A stretch of DNA of 64,000 bases from Leptospira haakeii (GTDB lineage: Bacteria; Spirochaetota; Leptospiria; Leptospirales; Leptospiraceae), in contig NZ_NPEG01000011.1 of assembly GCF_002812045.1 (NCBI RefSeq), positions 1 through 64,000 on the forward strand, written 5' to 3'. The translations under genes were made by a program, and so were the position numbers. Below the pieces are notes generated by a model. The model was not told the DNA's origin, searched no databases, and saw nothing but the letters and a program-made list of their open reading frames with translations. This document shows positions 27,364 to 37,749 of the stretch, piece by piece. Positions within the stretch are counted from its first letter, which is position 1. Each line of letters begins with the position of its first letter.

Positions 27364-28740
27364 TCAGCGTATATTGTCTAGAGAATCAAGAGAATATAAG
27401 GATTTTATCCTTTCATCCAAACTTTTTAACTCTGACTTATCAAAAACTGCCAATTTATTTCCTGAAAACCGGAATACCAAAAATTCGTCCTTATTTTCCG
27501 AAATGGCCGCTTTCAAACCTTCTACAGAGTCTACGACCTTATCATTCACTGATTCCAAGATCAAATCTTGGAATTCCTGATAGGCTCTATTCTTCTCATC
27601 AGGAAATGCTCTCGAAAGTAATACGATACGACTTCTTTCCGGATGAAGTTTTTTAGAATAACTCTCCGCTAAATATACTAACTTTCTATCGCTGGAGGAT
27701 TTGTATTTTTCTCCGTATTCCTTTAAGTAAGTATGAGTGAGTTCAGTGAAAAGTAATCCGCCTGCTATGATATATTTAGGAGCGATCTTATCTGAACTTT
27801 CAGGGATCAAAAAAGAATCCTCGTTATACGGCCTCAATTGATAACGAATTTCTCTTTTTCTTCCGTCTCTATAAAGAGAAAGAGTGACCCATTCTCCCGA
27901 ATTAAGATAAGATCCACCCTTGCTGAGCAGAATATCATACAATACTTGTTTTTGTTTAGAAGCAACCGGAGTCCCATTCACGGAAAGAACTGCATCACCT
28001 GGAAATAGGTTATGCATCGGCCCAATCCCAGGAAGGACTTCTGAAACAACTGCACCCACGCTTCCTTTCGGAAAATAATAATCTTCTTCTGCAGGAGTTA
28101 AGGAACCTTCTGCAGAAAAACCCGGATGAGGGAATGGAGAAGCAGAAGAAAATCTACTTTGGTAAAATCTACGAAGAAGATCAGCACCCGCATTCCAGGT
28201 TCCATCAGTGAATCCGCAGACTTTTTTTCCGGAAAAAAGAAAACTTCTGGCTCCGTCTTGGTTTTCTTTTCTCGCAAGTTTAGAAAGAGGTAGAATTGAT
28301 TTAGAAAATTCTAAACTTCCCCATTCAAAATTAGTGAAGAAGGAGGAACATACTCCCTGTGTTTTTGCACTTTCTTCTAAAAGAGCGATAGGGGAGGCCT
28401 TTTTGGATCTTCCAAAGTTTTCAGGAAGAAGGACTATACCAAGTCCTGTATCCAGATCCACTTTTTGGAAATATGCTTTTCTTCCTGCGGATTCTTCTGG
28501 ATGGATTTCCGCGAATAGTGGAACTTCTCCCGGTTTTAAAAGTGCGAGTGCAGTTCTTTCATCCAAACGGATTGCAGTGACTTTTTTCTGATACGGGGTT
28601 CCTTTTTGGAAAGGATTATGATGGGAATATTTCCTAAAATGGACCAGAAGAGAAAATTCTGAATCTGCTTTAGCTTCAATATTTTCTAAAAATCCTAAAA
28701 GTGAGAAGATTAGAAGGAATACTAATTTAGAAGATCTCAT
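27364..28740 (-). CDS. Catalytically dead HtrA-like protein with PDZ domains
   Basis: A signal peptide is followed by a chymotrypsin-like region in which neither the His nor the GxSGG motif is recognisable, then a PDZ domain (about 225-300, [12 protein letters not shown]) and a second PDZ-like stretch near the C-terminus (about 400-440, [15 protein letters not shown]). It looks like a proteolytically inactive relative of the upstream protease, perhaps a substrate-binding or regulatory partner. Its ATG overlaps the stop of that gene by 4 bases, so they are made together. Confidence 0.75.
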   Translation of the reverse strand: MRSSKLVFLLIFSLLGFLENIEAKADSEFSLLVHFRKYSHHNPFQKGTPYQKKVTAIRLDERTALALLKPGEVPLFAEIHPEESAGRKAYFQKVDLDTGLGIVLLPENFGRSKKASPIALLEESAKTQGVCSSFFTNFEWGSLEFSKSILPLSKLARKENQDGARSFLFSGKKVCGFTDGTWNAGADLLRRFYQSRFSSASPFPHPGFSAEGSLTPAEEDYYFPKGSVGAVVSEVLPGIGPMHNLFPGDAVLSVNGTPVASKQKQVLYDILLSKGGSYLNSGEWVTLSLYRDGRKREIRYQLRPYNEDSFLIPESSDKIAPKYIIAGGLLFTELTHTYLKEYGEKYKSSSDRKLVYLAESYSKKLHPERSRIVLLSRAFPDEKNRAYQEFQDLILESVNDKVVDSVEGLKAAISENKDEFLVFRFSGNKLAVFDKSELKSLDERIKSLYSLDSLDNIR

Positions 28741-30206
28741 TTTCCCTCCTTGGATTCATCGGACTTGATATCGAATCTTTTTCTAACTCTTAAGTCTATT
28801 GTTCTAACAGTTTTAGCATCCAATACCAAAGGAAGTCCAACCCCTCTAAATTTTAAAACCAAGGTCCCATTAGAGAATTTTTTCCAATAATCCTTAAACT
28901 CGGCGATATTCGCCGGAGTTTTTCCATTAATAGATTCTAAAATTTTAAAACGATAATTTATATATTTAGAGTTAAGAGGATCGGGGAATAAAGTGGTTAA
29001 GATCAGATCCCTTTCGGTAAATTTGAAAAGATCGTCCTGTATAAAATAACTGTAATGGTATCTAAGAGCGGTCTCTACTCTTTGGCTTTCTTTGCCGAAT
29101 AATGCGCGGTTCACCGGTTGGAATAAAAGCCCAGCTCCTAAAAAACTTCTGATCTGGCGGTCTCTATACAATTCAAGAGAATCGGTCTTTTTTAACTCTG
29201 CTTGGATCTTAAAGTTTTTACCGTTTCTATAAAAATACAGGGTCAGTTTTTGGCCTACGAAACCGGGTTCGATCAGATCTACGATCGTTCTTCCTGTAAA
29301 TTCTAAAAGACCACCTTCATTATTCAGATAAGCCTCATCGACCTTATATAAAAAATCATCCGTTTGCAAAACATCCGAAAAAGAAGAATTCGGATATACC
29401 TTATTCACAAGCACGCCTTGTAAATTCTGAGGAACACCTAAATACTTTTTCACAGACTCGGAGTTCCCATTTTGGAAAGTAAAACCTACGAAAGGGAACC
29501 CATCATATTGACCGTCTTGTATATCTTTTAAAAAATGTTGTACTACTTCAGGCGGAATAAGATAAGCAGTATTTCCTTGGATTTGGCTAACTTCGAAAAT
29601 AATCCCTGCCACTTTTCCGTTTTGGATAGCAGGACCGCCAGAATATCCTGGAAGAATATTGGCTCCCACACGGATTACTTTTCTATAATCTAAACCTGTA
29701 AAAGAATATCTCAATCTTTCCACACGATTGACTAAACCGTTTTCTAATGTGAGATTTTCTGCACCTTCCGGATAACCAAGCATCAAAAGATTACTTCCTA
29801 AGGAAGGGGATTCTTCTGCAATTTCCAAAGGTTCTACAGCAGAGAAAAATTCTTCGTCCTCTACGGAGATTAAAGCCAGATCACAGTCGAAACCTATAAA
29901 TTCAACTTTCGCATTATAATATTTACTGCTATTAAAACGTTTTACCTTCAAATACTTGGATTCGGAGATCACATGAGCATTTGTTAATATTCTGTTTCCT
30001 GCAATAATGAACCCTGAACCCACGTCGCGAGAAAGATCCTGATCCCCGAACTCCAGAGGATCACTTGCATCCGGGTAAATATCGCTTCTGACGATAACAA
30101 CACCGTTCAATAATGTTTTAAGATCAGAGTTCCCATTTGTTTGGGAAAAAACAGGAAAGCTAAATATTAGTATCAATCCCGTGCGAAGTATCCAAAACTT
30201 ATTCAT
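28737..30206 (-). CDS. HtrA/DegP-like serine protease with PDZ domains
   Basis: This is an exported trypsin-fold protease of the S1C class with an intact catalytic triad: His in ILTNAHVI, Asp in GFDCDLALI, Ser in LPGYSGGPA. Two PDZ domains follow (about residues 245-345 and 405-470). It probably works in the periplasm on misfolded or surface proteins. I start at ATG 30206 ([10 protein letters not shown]), which gives a clean signal peptide and overlaps the upstream gene by 8 bases. It lies in the middle of a three-gene operon. Confidence 0.85.
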   Translation of the reverse strand: MNKFWILRTGLILIFSFPVFSQTNGNSDLKTLLNGVVIVRSDIYPDASDPLEFGDQDLSRDVGSGFIIAGNRILTNAHVISESKYLKVKRFNSSKYYNAKVEFIGFDCDLALISVEDEEFFSAVEPLEIAEESPSLGSNLLMLGYPEGAENLTLENGLVNRVERLRYSFTGLDYRKVIRVGANILPGYSGGPAIQNGKVAGIIFEVSQIQGNTAYLIPPEVVQHFLKDIQDGQYDGFPFVGFTFQNGNSESVKKYLGVPQNLQGVLVNKVYPNSSFSDVLQTDDFLYKVDEAYLNNEGGLLEFTGRTIVDLIEPGFVGQKLTLYFYRNGKNFKIQAELKKTDSLELYRDRQIRSFLGAGLLFQPVNRALFGKESQRVETALRYHYSYFIQDDLFKFTERDLILTTLFPDPLNSKYINYRFKILESINGKTPANIAEFKDYWKKFSNGTLVLKFRGVGLPLVLDAKTVRTIDLRVRKRFDIKSDESKEGK

Positions 30207-31095
30207 GAAATAACTCCGCGTCGGACCATACAATTTTATCCTTTTCTACTGATTCTAATTTCAATTTTGCCAGGTAACGTGCTCCTTCTTGGAGTTCTTC
30301 AGTCGGTTGGTTATCCACTAAAACATTTCCGCTCAGATCCGCTTTGATCCTGATCCAGGAATAAGGAGAATCTGGCAAACAACTGGCTTGGAAAGAATAA
30401 TATAAAGATTTATCCCAATAAAAATCCGCATCCTTACCCAAATAAAGAAGAGGGCAGGAAGAATCAAAAAAGATCTCTTTTCCTTTCGGAGTAGGACGGT
30501 CTATCGGGTGTTTGGCAATACTTAAGAAATATTGCAGACCAAAATTCACTGTGGAAGCTTTATCCACGAGTTTAGTTTCCTGATTGGATTTCTCGCCCGG
30601 TATAGATTTGGAACTTGCAGCTTTTAAATTGTCTGCAGAAAATTCCAACTCCCAATAAACGGTTTTGCCCAACTTAACCGGACCTTTCACTCTGAAAGAA
30701 TCTATTCTTTCGGGGGAACGTAATCTTTCTTCTCCTGAATAAAAGAAACCATTCAGTTTTTTTCCGGGGCAATCCAAAGAAAGATACTGAATGTCCTCGG
30801 ACTCAGGAAGAGATTTAAACTTACACTCACCAATATGAACGGTGCCATGTTGTTTGAACCATTCTTTCAAAGGTCTCGCATCTTTCTCTTTGCTGTATTT
30901 TCTCCAAGCTTCTTGAAATTCTTTCTCAGCAAAGTCTCCAATCCTGGAAATTGGCTTTTGGGTTAGTGGTTCTTCTGCGAAACTTCCAGAATCCGGAATA
31001 AAAACGGAAAAAAACAATAAAACTCCCAGGCTCGCAAAAGAAAGAAGGAGTCTTTTCGTTCTTAAATGGAAAATATTCTGCATCGGGGAAAACAT
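30199..31095 (-). CDS. Exported hypothetical protein in the HtrA operon
   Basis: A signal peptide (residues about 15-40, ending SGSFA) precedes about 255 residues with no recognised domain. It contains three widely spaced Cys in the mature part (CKFKSL, LDCPGKK, SSCPLL, ASCLPD), which may form disulfides, and Trp/Tyr-rich beta segments. It is the first gene of the operon with the active and inactive HtrA-like proteins, so it may be a substrate, partner or inhibitor, which is inference. An ATG four codons further (31083) is an alternative start. Confidence 0.7.
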   Translation of the reverse strand: MFSPMQNIFHLRTKRLLLSFASLGVLLFFSVFIPDSGSFAEEPLTQKPISRIGDFAEKEFQEAWRKYSKEKDARPLKEWFKQHGTVHIGECKFKSLPESEDIQYLSLDCPGKKLNGFFYSGEERLRSPERIDSFRVKGPVKLGKTVYWELEFSADNLKAASSKSIPGEKSNQETKLVDKASTVNFGLQYFLSIAKHPIDRPTPKGKEIFFDSSCPLLYLGKDADFYWDKSLYYSFQASCLPDSPYSWIRIKADLSGNVLVDNQPTEELQEGARYLAKLKLESVEKDKIVWSDAELFHE

Positions 31096-31277
31096 TCTTA
31101 ATTATTATCGGTTCGGGAAAAAGCGGATTTTACAGATCTGAAAATAGAAGAGGAATTTCCGTAGAATTCTTGCGATTATGTCTCGAATTTTCAAGAATAC
31201 CAAAAAAAAGTTAAACTCTGAAACGGGACTGTGAAATATGGTTAAAACTAAGAGTAAAAAATATAACGGTATTCATC

Positions 31278-32129
31278 TTGTCTCACTGGAGTTTTCTTAA
31301 AACCGACCTGAACGAAAAGCAGGACTTATTCATCGATTGTCGCTCCCAAGCGCAATACCAGGAATCCACCTTAAAGGGTGCGTATTATTTTCCATTCGTC
31401 AAAAAGGCTTTTGCTTCCGATCCGGACTCTTCCAAAAAATTATTGGGTCCGATCGAAGAGATACTTGCTCTCGCTAAAAAAGAAGAGAAGTCCAGGATTT
31501 TGGTTTTTGACGAAGGAATGGGGATGTTCGCATCCAGACTTGTTTTCCTTTTGAGATGCGCAGGTTTTCAAAATGCGTTTTTGATCGGACAACGTTGGCC
31601 TGTAGATGGAGCAAAAGAAAAAGGTTCTAAAGAATTAGATATAGGACCTTCTTCCAAAGTCCGCAAATTAGAAGGAGTGATAGATAAGGCTTTCTTAGAA
31701 AAGAACTTAACTAGACTCCAAATTTTCGATACTCGCACACCTGAAGAATATGATGGAAAACTTCCTCGTTTGACTGCTCCTGAACCGGGAAGTCTATGCG
31801 GAAGATTACCGGGCGCATTCCTTTGGGATTGGAGAATGTTGTATGACGCGAACGGTGAGCTCGTAGACAAAACCTTCTTCAATAAAAAGTTAAGAGGTTT
31901 CCCTTTCATGCCTGAAAGGACCACTGTTATCTATGATTATAATGGAGCAAGATCCTCCTTGCTTGCAATGATGCTCAAAGAAGTTGGATACAACGACGTA
32001 AACGTATATGTCGGCTCTTGGTTCGAGTGGAGAAAATCCAATCTACCTAAACAAGCAGCGAATATTTACGGACAGGCTGGGGCAGGAACTTCTGCACCGA
32101 GAGTCGGCGGTGTAGACAGAAAAAGTTAA
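31278..32129 (+). CDS. Two-domain rhodanese-like protein without catalytic cysteines
   Basis: Two rhodanese domains (about residues 5-115 and 130-260) match the sulfurtransferase layout: DCRSQAQYQ and FDTRTPEEY sit at the domain starts, and the second ends in GSWFEW. In the active-site loops, the N-terminal one reads [10 protein letters not shown] and the C-terminal one [10 protein letters not shown], where active enzymes have Cys in CxxGxxA/S. So both sites carry Asp and the protein is probably not a sulfurtransferase. The gene begins with TTG at 31278. It stands between the divergent HtrA operon and the GH31 gene. Confidence 0.8.
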   Translation: MSHWSFLKTDLNEKQDLFIDCRSQAQYQESTLKGAYYFPFVKKAFASDPDSSKKLLGPIEEILALAKKEEKSRILVFDEGMGMFASRLVFLLRCAGFQNAFLIGQRWPVDGAKEKGSKELDIGPSSKVRKLEGVIDKAFLEKNLTRLQIFDTRTPEEYDGKLPRLTAPEPGSLCGRLPGAFLWDWRMLYDANGELVDKTFFNKKLRGFPFMPERTTVIYDYNGARSSLLAMMLKEVGYNDVNVYVGSWFEWRKSNLPKQAANIYGQAGAGTSAPRVGGVDRKS

Positions 32130-32191
32130 AAAAAGAAAGACTTTTGAAGCTTCATAAAAGAACCTCTCGTTAGTTTCTAAGAGGAATAACG

Positions 32192-34348
32192 ATGAGGTTC
32201 TTTTTTATTATCAGCATACTATTTGCATTTTTATTGGATTGCAGATCCAGATTTGAAAAAATCTCTCCATTTTCCATTCCTCCTCAAGAATTCGACCTTG
32301 GTAACGGTGTTAAAGCTACATTCGTGCCAAATGAACTATCGTTCATAACTTCTAAAGGTAAAATACTAGAGTTTTCTCTCAAGGATTCATTTCTTTCTTC
32401 CGCGAAAGGAGAACAGATCGTAAATTATAGAAAGGCAACCTTCAAGATCAAAGATAAGATTTTATTAGAATGTGGATCTCAAACAATCGAAAGTTTTGGA
32501 CTGGAATCAGGCGCATTAATACTAAAAGGAAAACTTACCGGAAAAAATTGTGAAACAGGATATTCGATCCGATTTGTATCTTCTTCTAATTTTGGATTAG
32601 ATTGGAAGGTAGAAGTTTCTAATCCGGAATTAAATCGCACATTTATAAAATTCAAATCGGATGAGACAGAAAGTATTTATGGACTCGGTGAACAATTCTC
32701 TCATCTAAATCTAAAAGGAAAAAAACCATTTTTATTTTCTGAAGAACAAGGAGTGGGAAGGGGAGACCAACCAATTACCTGGGGAGCAGAATTATTAGAA
32801 GGAGCTGGCGGAAATGAATACAGCACCTATACTCCCATCCCATTTTTTCTCACTTCACGGAATAGAGCATTCTTCTTTGAAAACAGCTCTTATTCCGTTT
32901 TTGATTTTGAAGAAGATTCTGAAATTACGATAGAGTTCAGAGAAAGAGGACTTAATGTTAAATCCTGGAAAGCCGCGAGTCCTAAAGAGATCTTAAAATT
33001 ATACACTTCACATACTGGAAGGTTTCCGAATCTACCTGATTGGGCTTATGGAACCTGGCTTGGCATCCAAGGTGGAAAGTCAGTCGTTTTGGAAAAGATA
33101 GAAGAGGCAAAAAAAGCAGGAAATCCGATCAGCGCACTTTGGATCCAAGACTGGGTAGGACAAAGAAAGACCGTATTCGGTTCTCAACTTTGGTGGAAAT
33201 GGTTTCCGGACGAGACTAGATATCCTGATTTTAAAAACTTCGTAAAAACACTAAATCAAAATGGTATTCAGGTTTTAGGATATATCAATCCAATGCTTGC
33301 CACAGAGGGACCTCTGTTCGAAGAAGCTGTTAAAAATAATTATTTAGTAAAAGATAAAGAAGGAAAAGATTATATAGTCCAAACTGCAGGATTTCCCGCA
33401 GGACTACTTGATCTTACGAATCCAAAAACTCGAATTTGGGTCAAAAATATCATTAAACAAAATCTAATAGGTAACGGACTCTCAGGTTGGATGGCGGATT
33501 TCGGAGAATGGTTGCCTACTGATGCAGTTCTACTCTCTAAAGAATCCTCAGAGATCTATCATAATCGTTATCCAGTAGAATGGGCAAAGTTGAACAGGGA
33601 AGCTATCCAAGAAGCAGGAAAAGAAGGACAGATCGTATTCTTCACTCGAGCCGGCTATAGTTACTCCAATAAATATTCCACTTCCTTTTGGGCGGGAGAC
33701 CAAATGGTAAGCTGGGGAAGACATGATGGGATCGTATCTTCTTTGATCGGGATCCTGAGTGGAGGAATGTCCGGACTTAGTTTAAATCATAGCGATATAG
33801 GTGGATACACCACGATCCCAAGTCCTATTAAAGATTATTTCAGATCAAAAGAATTATTTTTACGTTGGGCGGAATTGAACGTATTCTCTCCGGTTTTCAG
33901 GACCCACGAAGGGAACAGACCCGCTAAAAACCACCAGCCATATTCGGACCCGGATACAGTAAAAGAATTTGCAAGATACGGACAGATGCACCTTGCATTA
34001 AAAGAATATTTCAAATTTTTAAATAAAGAAGCAAGCGAAACGGGACTTCCTCTATTACGCCCACTTTATCTTTCTTATCCGGAAGACAAAAATACAAGAG
34101 ATCTGCAAAACCAGTTCTTACTTGGAGAGGATCTGCTTGTAATCCCAGTCTTACAAAAAGGAGAAGATACTGTAAAAGGATATCTACCTAAGGGGGAATG
34201 GGAACATGTTTGGACGGGTAAAACATTCCAGGGAGGAGTTTGGATAGAAACGGAAGCTACTCTTGGATCCCCTGCGATCTTTTTGAAAAAGAAAAGTGCC
34301 TGGTATGAAAAACTAAAGTCAGCACTTATCGTTTTCAAAAAGAATTGA
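32192..34348 (+). CDS. GH31 alpha-glycosidase lipoprotein, sulfoquinovosidase (YihQ)-like
   Basis: A lipobox leader (LLDC) anchors a 718-residue GH31 glycosidase. It aligns along its whole length with the sulfoquinovosidase YihQ: YGLGEQFSHLNLKGK, GVGRGDQPITW, the nucleophile motif GWMADFGE (Asp405 in YihQ), the acid/base motif WAGDQ (Asp472), SDIGGY and RTHEGNRP. Of the residues that hold the sulfonate, Gln288 (QDW), Trp304 and Tyr508 are kept, but the residue that aligns with Arg301 reads Gln (GSQLWW in place of GKRVMW). So the substrate may be a non-sulfonated alpha-glucoside. The gene is alone; no sulfoglycolysis genes are nearby. Confidence 0.85.
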   Translation: MRFFFIISILFAFLLDCRSRFEKISPFSIPPQEFDLGNGVKATFVPNELSFITSKGKILEFSLKDSFLSSAKGEQIVNYRKATFKIKDKILLECGSQTIESFGLESGALILKGKLTGKNCETGYSIRFVSSSNFGLDWKVEVSNPELNRTFIKFKSDETESIYGLGEQFSHLNLKGKKPFLFSEEQGVGRGDQPITWGAELLEGAGGNEYSTYTPIPFFLTSRNRAFFFENSSYSVFDFEEDSEITIEFRERGLNVKSWKAASPKEILKLYTSHTGRFPNLPDWAYGTWLGIQGGKSVVLEKIEEAKKAGNPISALWIQDWVGQRKTVFGSQLWWKWFPDETRYPDFKNFVKTLNQNGIQVLGYINPMLATEGPLFEEAVKNNYLVKDKEGKDYIVQTAGFPAGLLDLTNPKTRIWVKNIIKQNLIGNGLSGWMADFGEWLPTDAVLLSKESSEIYHNRYPVEWAKLNREAIQEAGKEGQIVFFTRAGYSYSNKYSTSFWAGDQMVSWGRHDGIVSSLIGILSGGMSGLSLNHSDIGGYTTIPSPIKDYFRSKELFLRWAELNVFSPVFRTHEGNRPAKNHQPYSDPDTVKEFARYGQMHLALKEYFKFLNKEASETGLPLLRPLYLSYPEDKNTRDLQNQFLLGEDLLVIPVLQKGEDTVKGYLPKGEWEHVWTGKTFQGGVWIETEATLGSPAIFLKKKSAWYEKLKSALIVFKKN

Positions 34349-34415
34349 GTAATCGGTTTTTGTTTAAGAAATAAAACTTCTATACTGTCTAAATAGGGAA
34401 GAGAAGAAGGCCCCT

Positions 34416-34829
34416 TTGTCGGAATTTAAAGATCCAATCGTACTATTTGATGGAGTATGCAATTTATGCAACGGTGCAGTGAATGTACTTTTGGATCTGG
34501 ACAAAGGTAAAAAACTAAAATTTGCCAGCCTTCAGTCTGAATATGCAAAAAAATTGATCCAATCTAAAACCTTGGAAGAAAAAATCCGTGGTATAGACAG
34601 TATCCTTTTCTGGGATGGGAAAGAGATTCATATAAAATCCAATGCAATCATTGAAATCTGTGATAAATTGGGCGGTTTTTGGAAAATCCTAAAACTCAGT
34701 TACATCCTCCCAAGACCGATTCGCAATCTTCTATATGATCTAATCGCAAAAAACAGATATAGACTCTTCGGAAAAAGGGAATCTTGCAGAATGCCGACGC
34801 CGGAACTAAAAGAAAGGATCCTAGGGTAG
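34416..34829 (+). CDS. Thiol-disulfide oxidoreductase DCC family protein (DUF393)
   Basis: This short 137-residue protein opens with the family signature FDGVCNLCNGAV, in which the DGxCxxC motif gives the DCC name. The residues KLKFASLQSE and the C-terminal LPRPIRNLLYDLIAKNRY also fit. These proteins are predicted thioredoxin-fold oxidoreductases, but their substrates are not established. The start is TTG at 34416, with AGAAGAAGG upstream. Confidence 0.88.
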   Translation: MSEFKDPIVLFDGVCNLCNGAVNVLLDLDKGKKLKFASLQSEYAKKLIQSKTLEEKIRGIDSILFWDGKEIHIKSNAIIEICDKLGGFWKILKLSYILPRPIRNLLYDLIAKNRYRLFGKRESCRMPTPELKERILG

Positions 34830-35261
34830 GACAATCAGCCTCTTTCTTCCATTTTCCCCTAAAAATACCCGCAAAATCTGGCCGTTAAGTACCTCCCTTT
34901 ATGTCTATTCCATCCAGGTTTCCGGGTTCAATCACGACGAAACTTTCCCCAAATTTCTGAAAACTTTTCAGTAAGTTTGTATTTTTTCGGGACTCTAACT
35001 ATGGCACCTTGTAAAAATACCTAAAATTCTTTAAAATATGCTAAAAATCAATATAATTAGGATTAAAATAATTAATTTCATTAGTATTCGGTCGGATTCG
35101 TTTGATATCGTTAATTCCCTTGGATTTGGGTGGAGAAAAATCCTTGTCCCAAGATTATGGACCAGGAGGATAGGTTGAACTTTCGGAAATTTACTGCCGA
35201 TCTTAAAAGCAATACCCGTTTTTTAAGAGAATTTTTGGCGGCGCAAAAAGGAAAGAACCAA
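34830..35261. other. Long AT-rich intergenic region before the M23 peptidase
   Basis: This 430-base gap has an AT-rich block at 35015-35085 (likely promoter). The palindrome CTGAAAACTTTTCAG, followed by GTATTTTTT, lies at about 34957-34986 and may be a weak terminator for the DCC gene. An upstream ATG at 35157 in the frame of the M23 gene would extend that protein by 35 residues into this region. I see no ORF or repeat otherwise. Confidence 0.45.
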
Positions 35262-36047
35262 ATGAAAAGAAAAACTATTCTTTCGCTAGTAGGCGCATCT
35301 GCACTCATATTCCTTTCCTGGAAATCTTTCGCAAATACATATTTGGAAGAAGTAAAGGTAGATAACCAATTCATCCAAACCTATCAATCAAGAGAAGGGA
35401 TCTGGATCGTTCCTGGAAAAGTAAAAGAATCCTTAGAGGATCTTTACCATAAATTTGGAACCTCCGAAAGAGAAGTTCGTCTTCTAAACGGGATCCATGA
35501 CAGTGGAAAAATCCAAAACTCTGAGCCTGTATTTTTCCCTTATAACGCAAATTATACACGCAATCTCCTATTAGAGGACAAAGGAAGAGAGATCTTCACC
35601 TCTGATGCCAGAGAGTTGATCTGGCCTTTAAGCTTTAAGTATTCCAGAGTTACTTCTAGATTGGGAAGACGTTGGAATGCCCTCCATGCCGGCGTGGACA
35701 TTGCTTGCCCGAACGGATCCGTAGTGATCGCTGCAGCCGACGGAGTTGTTACTGATTCCAAAAGAGACGGTGGATACGGACTTAGAGTAGTTCTTTCTCA
35801 TCCTCAAATCAATGGGATCCAGACATTATACGCACATAATTCTCTTCTTTTCGTAAAGCAGGGAGACAAGGTTAAAAAAGGACAGGTGCTTGCACTTTCG
35901 GGGAATACCGGGCACACGACCGGGCCTCATGTTCACTTCGAAGTTCGTTACCAAAACGTTGTGCTGAATCCTGAACATTATCTTCCTCCTTTCTTAGCGG
36001 ATAAAGAATCCCAAGTTGCGATTGCAAAAGAAACCATCCAACAATAA
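35262..36047 (+). CDS. M23 family zinc endopeptidase (LytM-like)
   Basis: This exported peptidase is about 260 residues long. A signal sequence ([19 protein letters not shown]) leads to a region with a LysM-like pattern (about 40-85, with [15 protein letters not shown]), then the M23 domain with the zinc ligands HAGVDIAC (HxxxD) and HVHFEVRY (HxH). It probably trims peptidoglycan cross-links or acts in cell division. I chose ATG 35262, which has a good AAAGGAAAG site. The ATG at 35157 would add a cytosolic segment. The HAD gene starts 5 bases after the stop. Confidence 0.88.
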   Translation: MKRKTILSLVGASALIFLSWKSFANTYLEEVKVDNQFIQTYQSREGIWIVPGKVKESLEDLYHKFGTSEREVRLLNGIHDSGKIQNSEPVFFPYNANYTRNLLLEDKGREIFTSDARELIWPLSFKYSRVTSRLGRRWNALHAGVDIACPNGSVVIAAADGVVTDSKRDGGYGLRVVLSHPQINGIQTLYAHNSLLFVKQGDKVKKGQVLALSGNTGHTTGPHVHFEVRYQNVVLNPEHYLPPFLADKESQVAIAKETIQQ

Positions 36048-36052
36048 TCACA

Positions 36053-36880
36053 TTGCTCTCTAATTCCGACTGGTCTTCTGAAATCTTTTCCTATTTAGAA
36101 GAGAACCTGACCGGTCGTAAATTCCAAACTGCTCTATTTGATTTTGATAATACTCTTGTCCGAGGTGATTTCGGAGAAGAAGTTATGTGCGAACTTCTGA
36201 AGGCAGGAGTTCCTTGGATCCAGTCACTTGCTCCTTTTTTTCCAGAACAAACAATCTCCGAAAAAATGGAGACCTTACGTAAGACTGATACTCAGGCCTT
36301 CATGGACGAGATTTGGAAATATTATGAATCCAAGATAGAAAAAGAGGGCTTAGGGATCGCTTATAGATGGTCTACTTGGATTTTTTCTGGCAGATCTACC
36401 AAAGACTTACAAGATACTGCAAAACTTGTTTGGGGAAGGCATCAGTCGGATACGAGCTCCAATGCGGTCCAAGCATTTGCTTCCATGTTTGAGATCGTAA
36501 AAGAATTAGAGAAGGTCGGGACCAAAATTTGGATCGTAACTGCTTCTCCTGAACCAGTGATCCAAGTAGTCTCGGAACAATGGGGAATCCCTAGAGAGAA
36601 TGTACTTGGTATGAGACTTGTCGAAAAGAACAGGATCTTAAGTCACGAATTGATTGAACCTTTCACTTACGGGATCGGAAAAGTAGAATTAGTGAATCTT
36701 GCAAATGGAAACCAAGGATACGATATTGCATTCGGAGATTCAGAGAATGATTTTCCTATGCTATCTCATGGAAGATCCAATGGTATATTTTTAGACCGAG
36801 GTAAGAAGAAGGTCCCACCTACGGGGACTCTTATCCAAAGTGTTGCGAATTGGAAAACAATTCCAAAGCCGCTTACCTAA
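36053..36880 (+). CDS. HAD-IB family phosphatase (SerB-like)
   Basis: The HAD motifs are present: motif I FDFDNTLVRGD, motif II VTASPEP, and motif IV GDSENDFPML. The length (275) and the all-helical cap fit the IB subfamily that includes phosphoserine phosphatase and related phosphocholine or sugar phosphatases. The substrate is not clear. It starts with TTG at 36053, 5 bases after the M23 gene. Its end overlaps the convergent gene by 8 bases. Confidence 0.8.
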   Translation: MLSNSDWSSEIFSYLEENLTGRKFQTALFDFDNTLVRGDFGEEVMCELLKAGVPWIQSLAPFFPEQTISEKMETLRKTDTQAFMDEIWKYYESKIEKEGLGIAYRWSTWIFSGRSTKDLQDTAKLVWGRHQSDTSSNAVQAFASMFEIVKELEKVGTKIWIVTASPEPVIQVVSEQWGIPRENVLGMRLVEKNRILSHELIEPFTYGIGKVELVNLANGNQGYDIAFGDSENDFPMLSHGRSNGIFLDRGKKKVPPTGTLIQSVANWKTIPKPLT

Positions 36881-37718
36881 TTTTCAAATACTCAGGCATT
36901 TCTGGAAGTTTGTCTTCCGTCCAAAGCCAGTCTCCTACTAAGGAAACGATCGGTGCCTTCTCTCCTTCTAAAATTTTAAGCAATGCAATTTTCAAATCTT
37001 TCGGCTCGGTAATCCTATAGGGAATCGATGGGAAGTTTTTTCCAAAACTTTGATTTTCCTTTTGTTGGATATAATCAATGAAGAAGTCTCCGAATTTTTT
37101 GCCTGAGGCCTTTTGATCTTCCATCAATTTTTGTAAGTCAGGATGAGGAGAAGATTTGGCGAGTCTTTGTAGAATGATCGTGATCCCTCTTACACTTTGG
37201 CTGAAAAATGTTCCCGCACGGATAATTTTTCTGGAATCCGGTTTTTGTAGGGCCCATTCTTCCATTTTCTTTTTGATGAATGCCAATGAACCGTAAAATG
37301 TAAGTAAGTGGGGAAGGTAATAATAAGCGGAATATCCTACTGTGATCTTTGGGTTTAATTTTTTCTCCAAGTCCACCATCGGATCCAAACAGAATTTTGC
37401 TGTAGCAATAATATCTTCGTCTGGAGTTTCGGATACTGGATACCCTAAGTTTCCTCTGGCAGGTGTATAGATAAGTAAATCTACTTTAGCATTTTCTTTA
37501 TTTAAGAATTTCTGAATATTCGAAACCGCTTCTTCCGGTTCTTCTAACTTGATGAGTGGGATTGTTTTGTCTGAACCTTGTACCTGAGATTCTCCGGAGG
37601 TAGTGGAGTAGATTTTCCAATTTTGTTCTGACTTGGAGGAATATTCTCGAATTGCCTCGATGGCGCTATGTCCTGCTGCTCCTGATCCACCTATGATCAA
37701 TGCTATTGATTCGCTCAT
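36873..37718 (-). CDS. NAD(P)-binding Rossmann-fold protein
   Basis: The N-terminal motif ALIIGGSGAAGHSAIEAI is a glycine-rich dinucleotide-binding loop, and further on LIYTPARGN and a YSAYYYLPHL segment resemble the short-chain dehydrogenase architecture. A catalytic YxxxK is not certain (YGSLAFIKKK is the nearest form). The ATG at 37718 has a strong GGAGG site 6 bases upstream; an upstream TTG would start inside that site. It is followed by a convergent HAD gene and preceded by the RluA gene on the same strand (about 30 bases). Confidence 0.7.
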   Translation of the reverse strand: MSESIALIIGGSGAAGHSAIEAIREYSSKSEQNWKIYSTTSGESQVQGSDKTIPLIKLEEPEEAVSNIQKFLNKENAKVDLLIYTPARGNLGYPVSETPDEDIIATAKFCLDPMVDLEKKLNPKITVGYSAYYYLPHLLTFYGSLAFIKKKMEEWALQKPDSRKIIRAGTFFSQSVRGITIILQRLAKSSPHPDLQKLMEDQKASGKKFGDFFIDYIQQKENQSFGKNFPSIPYRITEPKDLKIALLKILEGEKAPIVSLVGDWLWTEDKLPEMPEYLKIR

Positions 37719-37749
37719 TTTCGCCTCCAAGAAGTGAGGACCAGCTTAC

